Source: Pseudomonadota bacterium (lineage in GTDB: Bacteria > Myxococcota > Myxococcia > Myxococcales > Anaeromyxobacteraceae). From it: a stretch of 21,541 bases of DNA. The notes below the pieces were generated by a model. The model had not been told where the DNA came from, did not search any database, and worked only from the letters and a program-made list of their open reading frames with translations. A program made the translations under genes and the position numbers. Shown here one piece after another: positions 17,081 to 21,541 of the stretch (within the stretch, counting starts at the first letter, position 1; the number at the start of each line of letters is the position of its first letter). Where the stretch lies: assembly GCA_023428085.1 (NCBI GenBank), contig JAEYZK010000350.1, positions 1-21,541 on the forward strand, read 5' to 3'.

Positions 17081-18127
17081 ATGAGCGGCAAGACCAGGCT
17101 CAAGGTCGCTGTGGTCGGGGCGGGCGTCTGGGGCCTGGAGCACGCGCGTGTGCTCGCAGCCCGCCCGGACGTGGAGCTGTGCGCGATCGCCGGACGGACC
17201 CCGGAGAAGACGCGCGCCCGCGCGGCCCGGTTCGGCGCCCGCGCCTACACCGACCTGCGCGAGATGCTCGCCGTCGAGCGGCCGGACCTGGTCACGCTGT
17301 CGCTCCCGAACCAGGAGCACTTCGCGCCGACGCTGGAGGTGATCCGCGCCGGGATCCCGCTCCTCGTGGAGAAGCCGCTGGCCTTCGACCTCGACGAGGC
17401 GGAGACGCTGGTCCGGGAGGCGGAGCAGCGCAACCTGTTCTTCGCCATCAACTTCAACCACCATTACGCGCGGCCCGTCGCGATGGCCCACCGCGCGGTC
17501 CGGGACGGACGGCTGGGCGATCTCGTGTTCGCCACCTGGCGCTTCGGCGGGCAGGGCGGGACGAGCCACCCCTTCAACAACCTCATCGAGACCCAGTGCC
17601 ACGCGTTCGACATGCTCGAGCTCCTCTGCGGCCCCATCGACTCGGTCGCGGCGCAGATGACCGACCGGACCGCGCCGGGCCACTTCCGGACGCTCGCGAT
17701 CGCGCTGCACTTCCGGAGCGGCGCGGTGGGGAGCCTCGTCGGCTCGTACGACGTCTCGTACGCCTACCCCGACACGCACCTCCTCGAGGTCGCCGGGACC
17801 GCCGGCCGGGTGCTGGTCGAGGACACCGTGCGCCGCTTCACGTTCAGCGCCGCCGGGAGCGAGACCGCGGAGGTATGGCAGGCCGGGTACTTCAACGACC
17901 TGCACCGGAGCTTCTACGCCACCTTCGACCTGCACATGGACGCGGTGCTGGCCGCGCTCCGGGGCGGGAGGCCGCCGCCGGTGCACGCGAGCGCGGGGCG
18001 GCGCGCGCTCCAGCTGGCCTGGGCTGCGGTCGAGTCGTTCCGGAGCGGGACGCGCGTGGCGGTCGAGACGGAGTCGTTCCGGGAGGCCGAGGCGCCCGCG
18101 ATCGGGCCTGCCCCGCCGAGCCCCTGA
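17081..18127 (+). CDS. Gfo/Idh/MocA-family NAD(P)-dependent oxidoreductase
   Basis: This 348-residue cytoplasmic dehydrogenase has an N-terminal Rossmann fold with VVGAGVWGLEHA (Gly13, Gly15, Gly18). The family hallmark Glu97-Lys98-Pro99 follows (LLVEKPLAF). The C-terminal alpha/beta domain carries the substrate-site signature ETQCHAFDML, with His174 and Asp177. Members oxidise or reduce sugars, inositols, sugar acids or biliverdin-like compounds; the substrate cannot be read from the sequence. ATG 17081 is chosen with GGGAG nine bases upstream. An in-frame GTG at 16979, overlapping the stop of the upstream pseudogene as GTGA, would add 34 unconserved-looking residues. It lies alone between two copies of a membrane-protein gene, which suggests it arrived or was duplicated around there. 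Confidence 0.92.
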   Translation: MSGKTRLKVAVVGAGVWGLEHARVLAARPDVELCAIAGRTPEKTRARAARFGARAYTDLREMLAVERPDLVTLSLPNQEHFAPTLEVIRAGIPLLVEKPLAFDLDEAETLVREAEQRNLFFAINFNHHYARPVAMAHRAVRDGRLGDLVFATWRFGGQGGTSHPFNNLIETQCHAFDMLELLCGPIDSVAAQMTDRTAPGHFRTLAIALHFRSGAVGSLVGSYDVSYAYPDTHLLEVAGTAGRVLVEDTVRRFTFSAAGSETAEVWQAGYFNDLHRSFYATFDLHMDAVLAALRGGRPPPVHASAGRRALQLAWAAVESFRSGTRVAVETESFREAEAPAIGPAPPSP

Positions 18128-18142
18128 GCCGACCCGCGGATC

Positions 18143-18156
18143 GGGTGGGCCCACCC
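18143..18156. repeat. Perfect 14-bp palindrome GGGTGGGCCCACCC
   Basis: This palindrome lies 15 bases after the Gfo/Idh stop, in the 114-base gap before the next gene. Further GTGGGC copies occur at about 18180 and 18215. It could be an operator or part of a terminator. Without a loop it makes a poor hairpin. Confidence 0.45.
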
Positions 18157-18241
18157 ACACGCGCTTGCAGCGTACGGGGTGGGCGTGCCACGGTCTGGAC
18201 GTGGTCGGGCCAGAGTGGGCGTCCCGTCCTCCGGAGCTCCC

Positions 18242-19088
18242 ATGGAACCCGCGATCGCCGCCGCCGTCTCGACCTCTCCGGGACCCCGCCTCACCGTGCT
18301 CGGCGTCGCCACGGACGCGTGGAGGATCTGGTCCTGGAACGCGCCCGCGCTCCTGGGGGTCTCGCTGCTGCTCGGTGCGCCGTTCGCGGGCGCGATGGCG
18401 CTGGGCCCGTTCCTCGACCCGCGCTCCAACCCCGGCGAGCGTCTGGTCCTCGCCGCTGCCCTCGCGCTCTTCCTGCTCGCCCAGCTCGGAGCCGTCGCCC
18501 TCGCCGGCGCGCGCGATGCGTGGCGAGCCGCTACGCGTGACGACGCTCGCGTGGGAGGGGATGACGCGCGCGTGGCTCACGTTCAAGGTGGTCGTGCGCT
18601 GCGCCTGGGCGGTCGTCGCGGCGGGGGTCCTGGTCTCGGCGTTCGTCGTCCGGCCGTCTGGCGTCCTCGACCGGCTCTCGACGGACGCTCCCGTCCTGGC
18701 CCGGTGGCTCTCGCACGCAGCCGTCGCGCCGCTCTACGCCCTCGTCATGAGCCGCCTCGCTCCCGCGCTGGCGATCGCCCTCGCTCGTCCCGAGCAAGGG
18801 GCGGGGGAGGCGATGCGGGCCGCGCGCGAGCTCGCCCGCGGTGCGCGCGGCCGCCTGTTCATCATCGGGCTCCTGATCTACACGGTCGGCGTCCCCGCGA
18901 GCGAGCTCCACCAGTGGGTCCTGCAGCTCGAGCCGGTGCGGGAGCGAGCCGTCGGCCGCGCGGCGTACGGACTCGTCTCCGCGGCGTTCGCGAGCCTCTC
19001 GCAGCTCGCGCCGCCGATCGTGCATCGCGCGCTCGCCGCCGAGAAGGGCGATCGCAGCACCGCCGACCTGGGGCAGGTGTTCGAATGA
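18242..19088 (+). pseudogene. Multi-pass membrane protein gene with an apparent frameshift
   Basis: ATG 18242 has GGAG five bases upstream and opens a frame with two hydrophobic helices (WNAPALLGVSLLLGAPFAG and LVLAAALALFLLAQLGAVAL). Near 18507-18530 the coding signal moves to the +1-shifted frame. There ARAMRGEPLRVTTLAWEG leads to about four more helices and the stop at 19088. Third-position G/C bias supports the first frame before, and the second frame after, that point. The 37-codon relative at 16872 keeps LAG and RGPL in one frame with one base fewer, supporting a real shift in this copy. The site contains the slippage-prone run GCGCGCGCG (18507-18515). Alternatives are a sequencing error or a separate gene starting at ATG 18516. 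Family not recognised; the intact product would be about 280 residues. Confidence 0.65.
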
Positions 19089-19573
19089 GACGCTCCCTGG
19101 TCGTCCTGCTGCTCACGGCCGGGCCCGCGGTCGACGCCGCGGAGCGGAACGGGCTCGTGCTCCAGGACGGGGCCGCACGCGCCGAGCTCGTCGTGCAGGA
19201 CTCGGGGCTCTCGGTTGCGCTCACGGTGGGGCGGAAGAGCGGGTCGTGGAAGTACGACGGACTGACGCTCGACCCCGAGGAGACGGGGGCTCCGGCCGCT
19301 GCGTATACGAAGGCGGGCGGGACGCACCTCCTCGTCGTCCGGGCGTACAGCGGCGGCGCGCGCTGCTGCTGGTCGCTGCTGGCGTTCGACGTCGCGCGCG
19401 CGAAGGCGCTCGGGAGCGTGCTCGAGAGCCAGAGCCCCATCGCGCTCGTGAAGGGGCGGAAGGAGTGCGCGATCGCTGCGATCGCGGAGCCCGTCGATCG
19501 CGAGCGGGGCCTCCCCAGTCAGCGGAGGCTCCACTGCTTCGACGGGCGCCGCTTCCGGCCGCGTGGATCGTGA
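19085..19573 (+). CDS. Small secreted protein of unknown function
   Basis: This 162-residue protein begins with a short signal peptide (MRRSLVVLLLTAGPAVDA, cleavage probably after Ala18). It has a mature region with four cysteines: Cys93-Cys94 adjacent (ARCCWSLLAFD), Cys126 and Cys150. The vicinal cysteine pair beside a Trp is distinctive. No family is recognised, and the beta-rich look is only an impression. ATG 19085 overlaps the upstream membrane-protein stop (ATGA, 19085-19088), so it was originally co-translated with that gene. The frameshift upstream could reduce its expression. A two-way hairpin follows its stop. Confidence 0.75.
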   Translation: MRRSLVVLLLTAGPAVDAAERNGLVLQDGAARAELVVQDSGLSVALTVGRKSGSWKYDGLTLDPEETGAPAAAYTKAGGTHLLVVRAYSGGARCCWSLLAFDVARAKALGSVLESQSPIALVKGRKECAIAAIAEPVDRERGLPSQRRLHCFDGRRFRPRGS

Positions 19574-19618
19574 ATCGGGGCGCAGCCCTCGAGGTCCCCA
19601 GAAGCGGCTCGTGGTCGC

Positions 19619-19665
19619 GTTCGACGAGGCGGACGCTGGTCCGCTGACGTCAGCGCTCGTCGAAC
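19619..19665. terminator. Compound hairpin between convergent genes
   Basis: GTTCGACGAG (19619-19628) pairs exactly with CTCGTCGAAC (19656-19665). Inside, GCGGAC (19629-19634) and GTCCGC (19639-19644) form a 6-bp stem with a four-base loop. A perfect 14-bp palindrome containing TGACGTCA (19642-19655) overlaps the stop of the minus-strand gene. The position between two convergent stops suggests two-way termination. No T-tract is present. Confidence 0.55.
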
Positions 19666-20492
19666 ACGGCTCCGCAGGCACCGCTGGAGAGAGAGCTCCC
19701 CAGCGCGGTGCAGGTGACCGCAGCCCAGCCGTCGGCGTGGAGGAGGCCGACGACGATGACGAGGTCTTGCCCGTCGAGCGTCGTCCGGAACCGGGTGCAC
19801 GTCGACGGGACCCGCGCGATCGCGCAGGCGACCTCGTCCCTCGTGGCGCGGGCGCCGGCCTTCGCGAGGTTCTCGGTCGCGAGGGTGGTCACGGCCTCCG
19901 CTTGCCGCGTGGCCGACGCCTGCTCGGTGAGCTCGTGCCAGTTCACGAACGACGTCTTCCCGCACACCACGTCGCCACCCGCGGCGCTCACCTCGCCGTG
20001 ACAGCCATCGGGAAGGTCGACGGACCGCCCTGCGATCGCGAGGGGGCCAACCTCTCCCTGTGTGGCGCCCGCGACGGGACCTGAGCGCCATGCCGAGGCG
20101 TCGAGCACCTCCAGGAGCGGCAGGCAGGCGCTCCCCGCATCCGGGGCGAAGCAGACCATGAACCGCTCCCCCTCCGCCCGCCGGCGCGCGACCACGAACG
20201 CCGTCCGCCGGCCATCCGCCCGCGACGTCCGGACGGCCTCGACGGGAACCCGGCCGAGGGGAATGCGCGTCGCCTCGCTGACCGCGCCGTCGCCGAGGCT
20301 GGCGGCGATCCCGAGCTCGGCCCCGCGCCGGTACTCTGGCGTGAAGGGCGCCGCGCTATCGACGATCTTCACCGCCACGCCGCCGCGGCACACGTAGTGC
20401 CAGCCGTGGCGATCGATGGGGGTCGCCTGACAGGCCTGGAGTGGCAGCGGCGCCGCGAGCGCGACCGAGAGCGCGGGGACGAGGGCGAGCAT
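19650..20492 (-). CDS. Secreted ten-cysteine protein of unknown function
   Basis: This 280-residue protein starts with a signal peptide (about 1-20; MLALVPALSVALAA). Cys21 could be lipidated, but the preceding LQA is not a good lipobox. It has ten cysteines: 21, 35, 114, 123, 164, 177, 223, 232, 261 and 273. The even spacing in neighbouring pairs suggests up to five disulfides and an extracytoplasmic location. No family is recognised. ATG 20492 has no Shine-Dalgarno sequence; TTTGAT lies six bases upstream and a -35-like TCGACC 17 bases before that. It follows the lipoprotein at 20534 by 41 bases on the same strand, so it may also be read from that gene's transcript. Confidence 0.75.
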   Translation of the reverse strand: MLALVPALSVALAAPLPLQACQATPIDRHGWHYVCRGGVAVKIVDSAAPFTPEYRRGAELGIAASLGDGAVSEATRIPLGRVPVEAVRTSRADGRRTAFVVARRRAEGERFMVCFAPDAGSACLPLLEVLDASAWRSGPVAGATQGEVGPLAIAGRSVDLPDGCHGEVSAAGGDVVCGKTSFVNWHELTEQASATRQAEAVTTLATENLAKAGARATRDEVACAIARVPSTCTRFRTTLDGQDLVIVVGLLHADGWAAVTCTALGSSLSSGACGAVFDER

Positions 20493-20498
20493 GCGGGC

Positions 20499-20527
20499 AT
20501 CAAACCAGGGTCGCGGCGGGCGGTCGA
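20499..20527 (-). promoter_or_regulatory. Candidate leaderless promoter TCGACC-N17-TTTGAT
   Basis: On the minus strand TCGACC (20527-20522) and TTTGAT (20504-20499), each matching consensus at four of six positions, are 17 bases apart. TTTGAT ends six bases before ATG 20492. This would start transcription at the start codon. Confidence 0.45.
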
Positions 20528-20533
20528 TCCTCC

Positions 20534-21142
20534 TCACCGAACCGCGGGGCCGGCGTCGCACAGCCTGCACTCGAAGGGTGCGTCCGCGAACCCGGGATAC
20601 GCCTCCAGGAAGAGCGTCCACGCCTCCTCGTCGGTGAGCGGCTGCGCGTCGATCGTGCTCGTCGTGGTCACGACGTTGTGGTTGCTGTTGCGGACTTGCC
20701 GCGCAGTGAAGCTCCCGAGGAACACGACCCGCCCCGCGCGGACGGGGAAAGGCTTCGCGAGCGGATGGCCGGGTGGGAGCGTCTTCGGGAGGGCCGCGGG
20801 ACCGGGCTCGTCGACCCACCAGCGCGCCACCCGGTGATCGCCCGGGGCCAGCGCGATCATCCCGACCTGCTTCGAGTCGGTGAGGCGCTGGTTCGCCGGG
20901 TGCGTGAGGTCCACGGGGACGGCCACCGACGGGTCCCGGAACGGGAGGTCGCGCACCGCGCCGTCCGGGCCCTCGATGCTCAGCAGGAACGTCTGCGTGT
21001 CGTGGTCGATCGCCAGGAACGCCGCCAGGTACCCCACGTCGGGCCGGATGGCGGAGCTCCTCTCGACGAACCGCTCGCCCCTCGCCGACGCGCAGGAGAG
21101 CGCGCCGAGCGCGAGCATGGGGAGGAGCCGTCTCGAGATCAT
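20534..21142 (-). CDS. Lipoprotein of unknown function, 202 residues
   Basis: The N-terminus MISRRLLPMLALGALSCASA is a lipoprotein signal with lipobox ALSC (Cys17). GGAGG lies five bases before ATG 21142, which rejects the longer frame starting at 21199. The mature part shows a beta-rich pattern (YLAAFLAIDHDTQTFLLSIEG, given as about residues 38-58; ARWWVDEPGPAALP; VVFLGSFTARQV). The C-terminus has a CxxC-like pair (CRLCD) close to the end. I do not recognise a family. With the ten-cysteine protein downstream (41-base gap) it forms a likely two-gene unit of cell-envelope proteins. Confidence 0.75.
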   Translation of the reverse strand: MISRRLLPMLALGALSCASARGERFVERSSAIRPDVGYLAAFLAIDHDTQTFLLSIEGPDGAVRDLPFRDPSVAVPVDLTHPANQRLTDSKQVGMIALAPGDHRVARWWVDEPGPAALPKTLPPGHPLAKPFPVRAGRVVFLGSFTARQVRNSNHNVVTTTSTIDAQPLTDEEAWTLFLEAYPGFADAPFECRLCDAGPAVR

Positions 21143-21448
21143 CGCGTCCTCCGGAGACCCGCGGCTCTCCGTGCGGCGGGCCGCCCCGCTCTCCAGCACG
21201 AGCGAGCGGGTGCCGAGAGCATCTCATGGCCGTACGAGCGACGGGAGCCCATCGATCGCGGCACACACCGCGTCGAGACCAGGCCGGCGTCCCGGCAGCT
21301 CAGGGACCGTGAAGGTATCGCCTTGGCCGAACCGACAAGTCTCTTTTCGATGACTTTCGGTCTTCTCGCGCCCAGTGGGCGTCCGTCCCGCGGCGCCCGC
21401 TTGGTCACTCGTCTCCAGGCCATTGGAGCCGAGCGGGCCCCGTCTCGG
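21143..21448. other. 306-bp intergenic region before a transposase fragment
   Basis: Apart from the Shine-Dalgarno of the lipoprotein gene (21148-21152, minus strand) I see no gene here. A less G+C-rich patch lies at about 21335-21365. A small hairpin, CGCCC-AGT-GGGCG, is at 21369-21381. One end of an insertion sequence is expected in this stretch, downstream of the transposase stop, but I could not identify its terminal repeat. Confidence 0.4.
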
Positions 21449-21450
21449 CT
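21427..21450. terminator. Hairpin overlapping the transposase stop
   Basis: AGCCGAG (21427-21433) and CTCGGCT (21444-21450) form a perfect 7-bp stem with a 10-base loop. The right arm covers part of the reverse-strand TAG stop. It may end transposase transcription or be linked to the element end. There is no T-tract. Confidence 0.4.
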
Positions 21451-21541
21451 ACAGCAGTCCGGTCCCCACCAGTCGCAGAAGGTTGAAGCTCAAGGCAGCG
21501 AGGAGCACGACCGTCTTCACCTTCTCGAGTCCCCGGACGTT
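21449..21541 (-). CDS. Transposase, C-terminal fragment (partial, runs off the window)
   Basis: The minus strand from the window end encodes 30 residues before TAG: NVRGLEKVKTVVLLAALSFN followed by LLRLVGTGLL. This is the typical tail of DDE transposases of the IS5/IS1182 type, where RGL.KV......A..FNL.RL closes the catalytic domain. Only the tail is present, so the family, completeness and active-site residues cannot be judged. It marks an insertion sequence, or its remnant, next to the secreted-protein cluster. Confidence 0.6.
   Translation of the reverse strand, partial: NVRGLEKVKTVVLLAALSFNLLRLVGTGLL

Noticed and set aside
21139..21423. 94-residue minus-strand frame upstream of the lipoprotein
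   Set aside because: It is Arg-rich, has no recognisable motif, and overlaps the well-supported Shine-Dalgarno and start of the lipoprotein.

Overview
The window is about 73% G+C with strongly G/C-ending codons. It carries a lipid-anchored decaheme cytochrome of the OmcA/MtrC type, a hybrid sensor kinase, and several secreted or lipoprotein genes. This suggests a Gram-negative metal-respiring soil bacterium, most likely a myxobacterium close to Anaeromyxobacter (inference; no rRNA is present). I see no tRNA, rRNA, CRISPR array or prophage.

Layout. (1) 142-4297: the decaheme cytochrome, a GAGCCC-type hexamer repeat, then ettA. (2) 4343-7645 (minus): a 1100-residue lipoprotein combining CBM2-like, malectin-like, DUF362 and SMP-30-like domains. 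(3) 7981-9821: a transglutaminase-like protein translationally coupled to an AraC/GyrI-type regulator. (4) 9838-11221: a VOC-fold protein, an 18-codon ORF that looks like the start of a lost FMN enzyme, a small one-helix membrane protein and a conserved hypothetical. (5) 11286-14980: a branched-chain-amino-acid-type binding lipoprotein overlapping by ATGA a hybrid histidine kinase; no permease is nearby, so the pair looks like a sensor. (6) 14977-16674 (minus): an HNH endonuclease protein with an internally repeated helical module. (7) 16872-19573: a Gfo/Idh/MocA oxidoreductase flanked by two related copies of a membrane-protein gene, one reduced to 37 codons and one apparently frameshifted, then a small secreted protein. 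(8) 19650-21142 (minus): a ten-cysteine secreted protein and a lipoprotein. (9) 21449-21541 (minus): the C-terminus of a transposase running off the window.

Two patterns cut across the genes. Several genes lack a Shine-Dalgarno sequence and instead have a -10-like hexamer exactly 6 nt before the start codon, as expected for leaderless mRNAs. At three convergent gene ends a hairpin is built across the stop codons, probably acting as a two-way terminator. The strongest leads for follow-up are the leaderless set, the decayed duplication around the Gfo/Idh gene, the binding-protein/kinase pair and the DUF362/SMP-30 fusion lipoprotein.
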